Below the pieces are notes generated by a model. It did no database searches, had not been told where the DNA came from, and saw only the letters and a program-made list of their open reading frames with translations. A stretch of 64,000 nucleotides of DNA from Candidatus Parachristensenella avicola (GTDB lineage: Bacteria; Bacillota; Clostridia; Christensenellales; UMGS416): the NCBI GenBank assembly GCA_904420205.1, contig CAJFUN010000008.1, forward strand, positions 1 to 64,000. Reading direction: 5' to 3'. Shown here in pieces: positions 17,293 to 25,233 of the stretch. Numbering within the stretch: the stretch's first letter is position 1; each line of letters begins with the position of its first letter. The translations under genes were made by a program, and so were the position numbers.

Positions 17293-17754
17293 CTACGGCT
17301 GATGGCCGCAGCACCCGCTCAGCGACGCGCCCTTGGGGAAGACCATCCGCTGATGCGGCCGCCCCTCAATTGCAAAGGGCTCCCCCTCCTCCACAAAGCC
17401 AATACGCCGGTAGAATTCCACTGCATGTTGCTGGGCTACGACATAAATAGGCGCTTGCGGCATGGATAGCGCCCTGTCCACCAGCAGCCGCACCACAAAA
17501 TCACCAATATGTTTGCCTCGGAAGTCGGGCAGCACTGCGATACAGCCCAACTTCCAACAGCCTTCCGCGTCCAGGGTAAGCCGACCGGTGGCCACAATCT
17601 CGTCGCCCTCCTGCACCAGCAGATGCCAAGAACGCTCGTCCAGGCTATCAAATTGGCTTTGCTCTGAGAACCCTTGCTCCTGCACAAAAACTTGGCGGCG
17701 GATCGCCTCCGCCTCCGGCGGCATCGCGCCAATGATCCATTTCGAGTAAATCAT
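17293..17754 (-). CDS. GNAT family N-acetyltransferase
   Basis: Acetyltransferase of 153 residues, similar in layout to ElaA-type proteins. It has FVQEQGFSE near the N-terminus, EIVATGRLTLDAEG in the central strand, the acetyl-CoA loop VLPDFRGKHIGDFVVR (Q/RxxGxG/A-like, residues about 77-92) and VVAQQHAVEFYRRIGFVEEGEPF, typical of the last half. The substrate is unknown. The ATG at 17754 overlaps the stop of the preceding gene as ATGA, which suggests translational coupling. Confidence 0.82.
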   Translation of the reverse strand: MIYSKWIIGAMPPEAEAIRRQVFVQEQGFSEQSQFDSLDERSWHLLVQEGDEIVATGRLTLDAEGCWKLGCIAVLPDFRGKHIGDFVVRLLVDRALSMPQAPIYVVAQQHAVEFYRRIGFVEEGEPFAIEGRPHQRMVFPKGASLSGCCGHQP

Positions 17755-18722
17755 CCGTGGCACCCGTGCCCGCTATGGCACTCATCATGGCCGCAGGCAT
17801 CGCAGTCACCGTCGCAGCCGATCGAATCGACAATGGGGCCCATCAGCTCATCTAAGGCTTTATCATCGTTCTCCGGAAGGCCGAATCCGGGCATCAGCTC
17901 CCAAACTTCCACGTGCTCAATCTGCTCGCCCGGCGCAACCAACTCCATAGGAGAAAGGGACTCCATCTCTAGAAAACGCTCGTTCGTGTAGGTTTCAAAA
18001 CTCATGCCGCCGTCGGGGTAGCGTCCGTCCATATCATGCATGAAATATTTGACGAATAGGCAATCATCCTTAAAATACGCCGCCCAACCCGATTCGTTAT
18101 CCATACCCACTTTGAAGGGAGGTTCTCCCTCCAGCGCCCGTTGGGTAAGGGTTACATACCGCTCGCCCCACCAGACACGCGGATCGTTCATGCGGCTATA
18201 GGGCCACAGCGCCAGCGTTCGGTTCGCCAAAAGTCCGGTATCCCGCCGGTTAAATGGGACAACTTCTTTGCCGCCCGGAGCAAGGACGGTCAGCGCCCAA
18301 GCTGCATATTCGATCTCCCAGGGATTATCGTTACGGATACGGTGAACGAGATCCACCACCGAGGTTTCACCATCCATACCGATTTCGATCTCCTTGGACA
18401 ATCCCGAAATCGGATCCTTCTGCCGCCAAAACCGCGCGCCGTTCTCCAAAATCTCATATTCGCAGGGTGTGTTGTCCAGCTCGTAGGTCAGCGGCATTGA
18501 CTCTGGCGCAGCCCAGAGCCGATGACCTCCCCAGATCTTCCAGCCGTTCTCCCACTGCATATCCGGGAGCTCCGCCATCATATTTGCTTTGCCTGGCACG
18601 GCAAACCGTATCACCCGAGGGCCTACCTCCAGGGTCACAATCAATTCTATTAGGGCATTTTCCATCTTCAGGCACCGCCCATACGGCGGCAGCTCAATCT
18701 CTTTGATGATTACGCTGGCCAT
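17751..18722 (-). CDS. Mutarotase-like (DUF4380-type) protein with Cys/His-rich tail
   Basis: Protein of 323 residues. The core (ELIVTLEVGPRVIRFAVPG, GGHRLWAAPES, VVDLVHRIRNDNPWEIEYAAW, AYFKDDCLFVKYF) looks like a galactose-mutarotase beta-sandwich of the DUF4380 kind, which handles sugar-like ligands. No reaction can be assigned. The last 21 residues hold five Cys and four His (CDGDCDACG then HDECHSGHGCHG), a probable metal-binding tail; the protein encoded divergently next door has a similar cluster. The start at 18722 follows GGAGG; the upstream extension lies in the promoter region. It is transcribed with the GNAT gene. Confidence 0.65.
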   Translation of the reverse strand: MASVIIKEIELPPYGRCLKMENALIELIVTLEVGPRVIRFAVPGKANMMAELPDMQWENGWKIWGGHRLWAAPESMPLTYELDNTPCEYEILENGARFWRQKDPISGLSKEIEIGMDGETSVVDLVHRIRNDNPWEIEYAAWALTVLAPGGKEVVPFNRRDTGLLANRTLALWPYSRMNDPRVWWGERYVTLTQRALEGEPPFKVGMDNESGWAAYFKDDCLFVKYFMHDMDGRYPDGGMSFETYTNERFLEMESLSPMELVAPGEQIEHVEVWELMPGFGLPENDDKALDELMGPIVDSIGCDGDCDACGHDECHSGHGCHG

Positions 18723-18759
18723 GCGCGCCTCCTTGCTCTGCATCATAAATACCGCCTTT

Positions 18760-18788
18760 ATTATAGAAGCTTTCGCCCAATCGCGCAA
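18760..18788 (-). promoter_or_regulatory. Sigma-A promoter of the mutarotase-like/GNAT operon
   Basis: TTGCGC at 18783-18788 and TATAAT at 18760-18765 with a 17-base spacer, facing away from the DUF1292 promoter 26 bases further right. Confidence 0.7.
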
Positions 18789-18814
18789 GACGAAAGCTTT
18801 TTCCTGCCTTCCAG

Positions 18815-18843
18815 TTGCATAATTCCCGCAGATTCGGTATAAT
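18815..18843 (+). promoter_or_regulatory. Sigma-A promoter of the DUF1292 gene
   Basis: TTGCAT at 18815-18820 and TATAAT at 18838-18843, 17 bases apart; a 30-nt leader follows. Confidence 0.78.
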
Positions 18844-18873
18844 AAGAGGGGTAATAAAAAACCGGAGGACACC

Positions 18874-19233
18874 ATGGACGAAATGGAAAACATCGTCACC
18901 TTTGAAGATGACGAGGGCAATACCTTTGAGCTGGAGATCATGGACTACTTCAACTATAATGGTAACGACTATGTCGTGCTGGCCGATACCTGCGCAGAAG
19001 AGGATTGCGAGTGTGATCATGAGCATGACGAAAACTGCGAATGCGGCTGCGGTCACGATCATGACAGCGTAGACGTTTATGTCATGCAGGTTGTGCCGGT
19101 CGACGAAGAAAATGAAGAGTTCGTACCCATCCCCGACGAGCTGGAGGAAGAAGTGCTGGCTTTCGCCGATAAGTTCCTTTCCGGCGAATTGGACGACGTG
19201 CTCACCGACGAGGAGCCCGAGGACGAGGAGTAA
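18874..19233 (+). CDS. DUF1292 protein with metal-binding-like insert
   Basis: Very acidic protein of 119 residues. The DUF1292 (YrzB) fold is clear: IVTFEDDEGNTFELEIMDYF, then NDYVVLAD, then VDVYVMQVV and EEFVPIPDELEEEVLAFADKF. DUF1292 proteins are small conserved proteins of unknown role in Bacillota. Between the second and third strands lies a Cys/His/Asp/Glu insert (residues about 40-65) with CxxxxCxCxHxH spacing followed by CxCGCGHDH, a likely metal site not usual in short family members. GGAGG precedes the ATG; single-gene unit with its own promoter and terminator. Confidence 0.85.
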   Translation: MDEMENIVTFEDDEGNTFELEIMDYFNYNGNDYVVLADTCAEEDCECDHEHDENCECGCGHDHDSVDVYVMQVVPVDEENEEFVPIPDELEEEVLAFADKFLSGELDDVLTDEEPEDEE

Positions 19234-19244
19234 CGGAACCTTAT

Positions 19245-19290
19245 CAAAAAAGCGCTGAAATTGATCAATTTCAGCGCTTTTTCTTTTTTA
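19245..19290 (+). terminator. Bidirectional intrinsic terminator
   Basis: Stem AAAAAGCGCTGAAATT / AATTTCAGCGCTTTTT flanked by A and T runs, placed between the converging DUF1292 and purR genes. Confidence 0.9.
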
Positions 19291-19309
19291 TGCCAAGATC
19301 GTAGCGACG

Positions 19310-20140
19310 TCAATACGCACTGCGGGCAAAGAGGCTGGAGGGTCTCACGTCAACCCGACGGGTCTGCTCATCTACCGAATGCAGCACCATCAGGGATTTA
19401 ACGTCGTCCACCATCTTGCGCTCCGGCGTCGCCGTCGCCATGACGACACCCACGCCGGCTACCACAACGGAGAACTCCTTCATCATGTCCATCATGCCTT
19501 TGACCGAGCCGCCGCCCTTCATAAAGTCGTCGATGATTAAAGCCCGCTGCCCCTCCTTAATGGAGCGTTTCGGCAGGGACATTGTCTGGATCCGCTGGCT
19601 TGATCCGGAAAGATAATTGATCGTAACCACCGAACCATCCGTGATACGCACATCCCGCCGCGCTACCACCAGGGGGATATTCAGAGAGCGAGCGACCATC
19701 AGCGCCACCGGGATTCCTTTTGTCTCTACCGTCACCACATAGTCGGGGCGCGACTTGTAAAACCACATGGCTAGGATCTCGCCCATGCGGGCGACCATTG
19801 CCGGGTTCTGTAGGATATCCACCATGTACAGATAGCCGCCGGGCAGGATCCGGTCGGCATCGCTCATCCGCAGGCACATTTCCGATATGTAGCGCCGGTT
19901 TGCCTCCTCGCTGGCCGCCGGAAGGAACTTCACGCCCCCGGCCGCGCCGGTCACCGTTTCCAAGGCGCCCAGGGAAAAGCGCTCCAAGATGCCTTGAGCC
20001 AAGTCGATATCTTCGGAAATGGTGGATTTGGCCGCGCCAAATAGCTCGCTAAAATAGCTGAGCGTGTAAATCTTGTTAGGCGCGTCCGATAAAACCTTAA
20101 TCATAGCGCTGATCCGTTCATTTCGTTTGATTTTATCCAT
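19310..20140 (-). CDS. purR: Purine operon repressor PurR
   Basis: Bacillus-type PurR, 276 residues: an N-terminal winged helix (ERISAMIKVLSDAPNKIYTL, SELFGAAKSTISEDI) and a phosphoribosyltransferase-like domain with the PRPP loop ALIIDDFMKGGGSVKGMM near residue 200. It represses purine synthesis genes and is released by PRPP. The ATG at 20140 lies behind AAGGA; a longer reading to 20194 enters the promoter region, where TATAAT occurs at 20183-20188. No clear pair of CCGAAC PurBoxes is visible upstream. It diverges from murC, a common neighbour in Clostridia. Confidence 0.93.
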   Translation of the reverse strand: MDKIKRNERISAMIKVLSDAPNKIYTLSYFSELFGAAKSTISEDIDLAQGILERFSLGALETVTGAAGGVKFLPAASEEANRRYISEMCLRMSDADRILPGGYLYMVDILQNPAMVARMGEILAMWFYKSRPDYVVTVETKGIPVALMVARSLNIPLVVARRDVRITDGSVVTINYLSGSSQRIQTMSLPKRSIKEGQRALIIDDFMKGGGSVKGMMDMMKEFSVVVAGVGVVMATATPERKMVDDVKSLMVLHSVDEQTRRVDVRPSSLFARSAY

Positions 20141-20356
20141 CGACGCATCTTCCTTACTTTGAATGTTCGTAAAACACTCGTAATTATAGTACATTTACCG
20201 CGTCTTGAACAGCATCATTTGGTATATATCCGAAATTTCTTGAACGCATACAGAAAAACAGTCTGTTTTTTTAGCATTTCACCTTGCCCCCGCCCTATGA
20301 TTTCCCCGAAAAAGCGGAAAAATCCGGAATTATTTTTGAAATTCCCGCCATATCCC

Positions 20357-20386
20357 TTGATGAAACCCCTATCATAAGCGTATAAT
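20357..20386 (+). promoter_or_regulatory. Sigma-A promoter of murC
   Basis: TTGATG at 20357-20362, an 18-base spacer and TATAAT at 20381-20386. Confidence 0.68.
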
Positions 20387-20419
20387 AGGAAAGATTACTG
20401 AATAGGAGATTCATGCTTG

Positions 20420-21793
20420 ATGCATATAAAAGATTTCAAGGATAAAACCATTCATTTCACAGGGATCGGTGGCGTTTCCATGAGCGGCCTGGCGCTCATG
20501 CTGGTAAAAGCGGGATACCGGGTAACCGGCTCCGATCAAAAGGAATCCGAAACTTTGCAACAGCTTCGGGCTATTGGGATCCCTTGCGCCGTAGGGCATA
20601 AGCCGGAGTTTGTCGAGGACGCCGGCCTTGTCGTGCGCACCGCCGCGATTTCCGACGGCAACCCCGAAATCACGATGGCCCGTCAATTGGGCATTCCCGT
20701 CATGGAACGCGGCACGTTGCTCGGTCAGCTTATGCAGGACTATGATGAGGTAATCTGCGTGTCCGGCGCCCATGGCAAGACTACCGCTTCCTCCATGATC
20801 GCCACCATTCTGGAGTTGGCTGGAAAGCATCCCACCATCCATCTAGGCGGTACCTTGCCTCTGATTGGGAGCGCCACGCAGGTGGGCGGCAAGGATTTCT
20901 TTGTTGCGGAAGCCTGCGAATACAAAGATAGCTTTCTGCGCTTCTTCCCCACCCTGGCTGTGATTCTGAATATTGATGCCGATCATCTCGATTATTTTAA
21001 AGATATCGACGCTATCGAAGCGTCTTTTACGCGCTTTATCCAGCTGACGCCAGCCGACGGTCTGGCTCTGGGCAATGGCGACGATCCCCGCGTGCTGCGT
21101 GTGCTCTCCAAGGCCCCCTGTCCTTATGAAACCTTTGGCTTTGATGAAAACGTATCCTGGCGCGCGGTAGCGCTCAGCCAGAATCACGGCAGCTATGCCT
21201 TTACCCTGCTGCATGACGGCGAGCCAGCGGTTCACGTTCAGCTTCAGGTCATGGGCCGGCACAATGTGCTCAACGCCTGCGCTGCCATGGCGGTCGCCTA
21301 TCACGCCGGCGTCCCACTGGAAGAAGCTGCCCAAATCCTCAGCGGCTTTACCGGAGCCCATCGCCGTTTTGAAAAGGCAGGCGACTACCGGAGCGCCAAC
21401 GTATTTCATGATTATGCACACCATCCCACAGAAATTAAGGCCACCCTGTCTGCGGCACGCCAATTGGCCGACCGGCGGCTTTACTGCGTATTCCAACCTC
21501 ATACTTATTCCCGGACCAAAGCGCTGTTTCAGGACTTTATTGAAAGTTTTGATGAAGTCGACCGCCTTGTGCTTTTAGATATTTACGCCGCCCGAGAAAC
21601 CAATCCCGGCGATATCAGTGCCTCCATGCTGGCAGATGCTATCGCCCAGCGCGGCCGCACCCAGGTTTATTATGCTGAAAGCTTTGAAAAAGCGGCGCAG
21701 CTGGTGCGCAGCTGGGCCGAACCCGGCGACACGATTCTCACCCTGGGCGCCGGGGATATTGAAAAAATGAGCCGGCTGCTGATTGAACCTTAA
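20420..21793 (+). CDS. murC: UDP-N-acetylmuramate--L-alanine ligase
   Basis: Cytoplasmic Mur ligase adding L-alanine to UDP-MurNAc, the first step of the peptidoglycan stem peptide; 457 residues. Landmarks are the nucleotide-binding start IHFTGIGGVSMSGLA, the ATP loop SGAHGKTTASSM near residue 113, AEACEYKDSFL, LNIDADHLDYF, the GRHNVLNACAA motif near residue 278 and the C-terminal domain signature DYAHHPTEI followed by FQPHTYSRTKAL. The ATG at 20420 follows AGGAG by 11 bases; an in-frame TTG just before it is an alternative. Monocistronic, with terminator. Confidence 0.96.
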   Translation: MHIKDFKDKTIHFTGIGGVSMSGLALMLVKAGYRVTGSDQKESETLQQLRAIGIPCAVGHKPEFVEDAGLVVRTAAISDGNPEITMARQLGIPVMERGTLLGQLMQDYDEVICVSGAHGKTTASSMIATILELAGKHPTIHLGGTLPLIGSATQVGGKDFFVAEACEYKDSFLRFFPTLAVILNIDADHLDYFKDIDAIEASFTRFIQLTPADGLALGNGDDPRVLRVLSKAPCPYETFGFDENVSWRAVALSQNHGSYAFTLLHDGEPAVHVQLQVMGRHNVLNACAAMAVAYHAGVPLEEAAQILSGFTGAHRRFEKAGDYRSANVFHDYAHHPTEIKATLSAARQLADRRLYCVFQPHTYSRTKALFQDFIESFDEVDRLVLLDIYAARETNPGDISASMLADAIAQRGRTQVYYAESFEKAAQLVRSWAEPGDTILTLGAGDIEKMSRLLIEP

Positions 21794-21814
21794 CCGGTTA
21801 TTTTCCCGGTCAGC

Positions 21815-21848
21815 AACAACCAGAAGGGCGCGCCCTTCTGGTTGTTTT
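21815..21848 (+). terminator. Intrinsic terminator after murC
   Basis: ACAACCAGAAGGGCG / CGCCCTTCTGGTTGT palindrome followed by TTTTG. Confidence 0.9.
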
Positions 21849-21920
21849 GTGTGCCCCGCCTTTACCTTATCCCTCTGTCTTGGCTCCAAACGATGTCGGA
21901 TCGGTCAAAAATTTCATCAC

Positions 21921-21950
21921 AAAAGCACGGCACAAAGGCCGTGCTTTTTG
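21921..21950 (-). terminator. Intrinsic terminator after metQ
   Basis: AAAAGCACGGC / GCCGTGCTTTT stem; closes the methionine T-box operon on the minus strand. Confidence 0.87.
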
Positions 21951-21963
21951 CTATGTTATTAAC

Positions 21964-22824
21964 TTAGAACTTCGGCACCACAGCACCCTCATAGGTATCC
22001 TCAATATACTGGCGGATGGTATCAGAATTGAGCGCTTCCACCAGCTTTTGAATTTCCGGGCGGCTCTCGTCACCCTTGCGCACGGCGATCACGTTGGCGT
22101 AAGTCTCAGCCGCCAGGGAATCCGATGCCTCCGTGGCCAGCGCGTCGGTCACCTTCAGGCCGCCCTGGAGCGCATAGTTACCATTGATGACCGCAAGGTC
22201 CACATCCGGGAGGGATCGGGGCAGCTGCTCGGCAGCCAATTCCTCAATCTTCAGGTTCTTGGGATTCTCCACGATATCGGTCTTGGTTGCGTTGATGCCC
22301 GCGCCCTCCTTGATCTTAATCAGGCCCTCTGCCTCCAACAGCAGCAATGCCCGCGCCTCGTTGGTCGTATCGTTGGGTACAGCGATGGTTGCGCCGTCCT
22401 TAAGCTCCTCCAGCGTCTTGGTCTTGCCGGCAAAGATACCCATGGGCTCGTAATGGACCGTTCCTACTGAAATCAGCTCCGTTTTGTTTTCTAGGTTGAA
22501 GTTATCCAGATAGGGTTTATGCTGGAAAAAGTTGGCGTCCAGCGAGCCGTCGTTCAGCGCGGTATTGATCAGCGGATAGTCGGTAAACTCGACGACCTCC
22601 AGGTTGACGCCCTCCTGAGCCAGCAGATCCTTGACCTGAGCCAAAATCTCCGCGTGGGGGTTAGGCGTTGCGCCCACCTTCAAGGTGACGGTTTCTCCGG
22701 AAGCAGTGGTGGCGTCGCCTCCGGCCGCCGTGGTCGTCGTGGGTGCGCTGTTGGAGCAGCCGGCAAACAGGGCCAGGCACAGCGTCAAAGACAGCAGCGC
22801 TACAGCAATACGATGTTTCTTCAT
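21964..22824 (-). CDS. metQ: Methionine ABC transporter substrate-binding lipoprotein
   Basis: MetQ/NlpA-type lipoprotein of 286 residues. The signal peptide ends in the lipobox LFAGC, with Cys22 as lipidation site, followed by a Thr/Ala-rich linker. The binding domain shows VGATPNPHAEIL, VEFTDYPLINTALNDGSLDANFFQHKPYL in two parts, ATIAVPNDTTNEARALLLL and AVINGNYAL, all family marks. It captures methionine outside the membrane for MetNI. It is the last gene of the operon, 11 bases after metI. Confidence 0.94.
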   Translation of the reverse strand: MKKHRIAVALLSLTLCLALFAGCSNSAPTTTTAAGGDATTASGETVTLKVGATPNPHAEILAQVKDLLAQEGVNLEVVEFTDYPLINTALNDGSLDANFFQHKPYLDNFNLENKTELISVGTVHYEPMGIFAGKTKTLEELKDGATIAVPNDTTNEARALLLLEAEGLIKIKEGAGINATKTDIVENPKNLKIEELAAEQLPRSLPDVDLAVINGNYALQGGLKVTDALATEASDSLAAETYANVIAVRKGDESRPEIQKLVEALNSDTIRQYIEDTYEGAVVPKF

Positions 22825-22835
22825 GATATTCCCTC

Positions 22836-23498
22836 CTAAACCTTTTTCTTATCCAAGCGATTGGCCAGCGTTGTGCCAATCCACTGAAGGATCTGAACGA
22901 TAATGACGAGCAGTATAATGGTTACAAGCATGACGTCCGATTGATAGCGGTGATAGCCATAATTGATGGCGATCACGCCCAGCCCGCCGCCGCCAACTGC
23001 GCCGGCCATGGCTGAATATCCCAGGATGGTCGTGGTGGCGATGGCAGCACCATTCACCAGCGATGGCAGCGCCTCGGGAATCATGACCCGGCAAATAATC
23101 TGGAACGGAGTCGCACCCATGGATTGAGCGGCTTCCACCACGCCTGCATCCACCTCCCGGATGGAGGATTCTACCATACGCCCCACAAAGGGAATGGCCG
23201 CCAGCACCAGAGGAACCACAGTAGCGTTCGCACCGATCGATGTGCCGGTTATGGCCCGCGTAAAAGGGATCACGGCAATCATCAGGATCAAAAAGGGGAT
23301 AGAACGCGTAACGTTGACAATCACATCCAGCACCGCCTTAAGCGGCTTGCAGGGCAGGATCCCTTTCTCGTCGGTCACCACAAGCAACACGCCCAGCGGC
23401 AGCCCGAATACATATGCCAGCAGCGTTGAGGCCAAGGTCATGTAAAGCGTCTCCCAAATACCTTCGCCCATCAACGTCAGCATCGCCTGATCAAACAT
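22836..23498 (-). CDS. metI: Methionine ABC transporter permease
   Basis: Permease of 220 residues with about five membrane segments and the EAA-type cytoplasmic loop VEAAQSMGATPFQIICRVMIPEALP divided over residues about 140-165. The start MFDQAMLTLMGEGIWETLYMT matches MetI. The ATG at 23498 follows AGGAGG and overlaps the end of metN by 8 bases. It forms the channel for methionine import. Confidence 0.94.
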   Translation of the reverse strand: MFDQAMLTLMGEGIWETLYMTLASTLLAYVFGLPLGVLLVVTDEKGILPCKPLKAVLDVIVNVTRSIPFLILMIAVIPFTRAITGTSIGANATVVPLVLAAIPFVGRMVESSIREVDAGVVEAAQSMGATPFQIICRVMIPEALPSLVNGAAIATTTILGYSAMAGAVGGGGLGVIAINYGYHRYQSDVMLVTIILLVIIVQILQWIGTTLANRLDKKKV

Positions 23499-24504
23499 GG
23501 TTTTCCTCCTCCACAATAAGCCCACGGCTCTTCAATTCCGCCACGATCCTTCGCGCCTGATCGGGATCCTGCGGCAAGGACAAGGCCATTTGACCGAAAA
23601 CCTGATCGCCTACCTGCTGCAAATCGCTATGCAGCACGTTCACCAGCACCCCCGTGTCCAGGACGGCTCGGGCAATATATGGCTCAAAGGCGTCTTGACC
23701 GTTAAACACCACCCTGCAAAGCCGCCCTCCAGCAGCCGGGCGGATATCCACCAGCTCCTGTCCGGGGTAAAAAAGATTCAGCGCCGCCTTGGATTTGGGA
23801 TGGGCAAATACAGCCTCCACCGTCCCTTCTTCCACCAATCGCGCGTTCTCCATCACTGCCACGCGGGTACAGATTTCTCGGATCACTGCCATCTCGTGGG
23901 TGATAATCACGATCGTCAGGCCCAATTTGCGGTTAATATCCTTCAAAAGCGCTAAGATGGATCGGGTGGTCATCGGATCCAGGGCGCTTGTTGCTTCGTC
24001 GCAAAGGAGTACCTTGGGCTCCGTGGCTAGTGCCCGCGCGATGGCCACCCGCTGCTTCTGCCCGCCGGATAGCTGGGAAGGATAAGCGCGGGCCTTATCG
24101 GCAAGCCCGACCAGCTCCAGCAGCTCCATTGCCCTTTTCTGCGCATCAGCCTTGGGCATTTTGGCAAGCTTCAGGGGAAAAAGCACGTTGGCCAGCACCG
24201 TGCGCTGCATCAGCAAGTTAAAATGCTGGAATACCATAGCGATATCCCGCCGCAACTGGGCCAGCTCCTGCTTGCTCAGCGATCCCAGCATTCGGCCGTC
24301 CACGGCAACCGTCCCTTTGGTAGGCTGCTCTAGATAGTTCATGCATCGCACCAGCGTGCTTTTGCCCGCACCGCTCATGCCGATAATGCCGTAAATCTCA
24401 CCTGCGCCGATGGAGAGACTGACGTCCTCCAGGGCGGTCACCTCGCCGCTTTTGCTGGCGAAGGACTTGGTCAGGTTTTTAATCTCAATCATTGCCTCCG
24501 TCAT
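23491..24504 (-). CDS. metN: Methionine ABC transporter ATP-binding protein
   Basis: ATPase subunit of 337 residues: Walker A GMSGAGKST, the Q-loop VFQHFNLL, signature LSGGQKQRVAIARAL, Walker B VLLCDEATSALDP and the switch His in VIITHEM. The C-terminal NIL domain (about residues 262-335, LCRVVFNGQDAFEPYI to IVAELKSRGL) is present; in MetN it binds methionine and causes trans-inhibition. ATG at 24504 has AAAGGAG six bases upstream, better placed than ATG 24510. It starts 11 bases after the CBS protein gene. Confidence 0.94.
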   Translation of the reverse strand: MTEAMIEIKNLTKSFASKSGEVTALEDVSLSIGAGEIYGIIGMSGAGKSTLVRCMNYLEQPTKGTVAVDGRMLGSLSKQELAQLRRDIAMVFQHFNLLMQRTVLANVLFPLKLAKMPKADAQKRAMELLELVGLADKARAYPSQLSGGQKQRVAIARALATEPKVLLCDEATSALDPMTTRSILALLKDINRKLGLTIVIITHEMAVIREICTRVAVMENARLVEEGTVEAVFAHPKSKAALNLFYPGQELVDIRPAAGGRLCRVVFNGQDAFEPYIARAVLDTGVLVNVLHSDLQQVGDQVFGQMALSLPQDPDQARRIVAELKSRGLIVEEENHV

Positions 24505-24515
24505 TTCCATCTCCT

Positions 24516-25232
24516 TTAGTCGTCCATGGCCTGCAGTACGTCCCAGGGCGTAATCATGCCCTCAAGGGGCTCAGCAGCGTCTCCGCCTGCTGTGACGAAG
24601 ACCGCCGCTACTTTTCGCCGGCTTTGCTTGGGGCGCTGGAAAAGCTCCTTTACCTGGGTAAGGGGTTCGTCTGCAGCGACGAAAACATATCGTTCATTTT
24701 CATGGCGCTCCAGCTCGATATCCGGCATAAAATCCCTGATCCGCGCCTCATCCATAGGCGGAATCGCCCCCCGGCAAGCTGCCGAAAAGACGGTGCCTAC
24801 CGAGAAGACCGCGATCAACCGGCTCCCCTCCATGACCGGCACATGAGAGAAACCCCGTTTACGCATCTGCCATAGCGTCGGCTGCACGGGGCTATCCAGC
24901 CCTACCGTATAGAGGAACTCACGGGCGCGAGCCGCATCGCTAGCCCGGACGGGATGTTCCAGGTGCTCAATGGTTTCGGACAGCACATCCAGCAGCGCTT
25001 GATCCGGCACGAGCGGCCGCCGCCCCTCAACCGTAGGGAAATGTGAAAGAATATTCCGAATCTGCCGGCAAAGGTCGATCTCATTCCATCGGGCCTGAAT
25101 AAAGGGATCCTGCCGTGCCAATGCGTTGATCATGCCATTGAACTCCCTAGGGCCGGTGCCGGTAAGGGCGTTTTCCCTTAGCGCGGCTTCCAGCCTTCGG
25201 AAAAGATCAATGAATTCGCCCGTCCGATCCAT
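24516..25232 (-). CDS. HEPN-like helical domain plus CBS-pair protein
   Basis: Protein of 238 residues. The N-terminal 95 residues look all-helical and contain DLCRQIRNILSHF, an RxxxxH arrangement (R-NILS-H) like that of HEPN domains. The rest is a CBS pair: the first repeat around FLYTVGLDSPVQPTLWQM / FSHVPVMEGSRLIAVFSVGTVF, the second around RYVFVAADEPLTQVKELF / KVAAVFVTAGG. CBS pairs bind adenosyl ligands, including SAM. The gene begins 1 base after the ribokinase-like gene and precedes metN, in the operon behind the Met T-box. A role in sensing methionine or SAM is inferred from context only. Confidence 0.72.
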   Translation of the reverse strand: MDRTGEFIDLFRRLEAALRENALTGTGPREFNGMINALARQDPFIQARWNEIDLCRQIRNILSHFPTVEGRRPLVPDQALLDVLSETIEHLEHPVRASDAARAREFLYTVGLDSPVQPTLWQMRKRGFSHVPVMEGSRLIAVFSVGTVFSAACRGAIPPMDEARIRDFMPDIELERHENERYVFVAADEPLTQVKELFQRPKQSRRKVAAVFVTAGGDAAEPLEGMITPWDVLQAMDD

Positions 25233-25233
25233 G

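Noticed and set aside
20141-20400. PurR-binding PurBox pair between purR and murC
   Set aside because: Only a partial CCGAAA match is present, without the second box or spacing.
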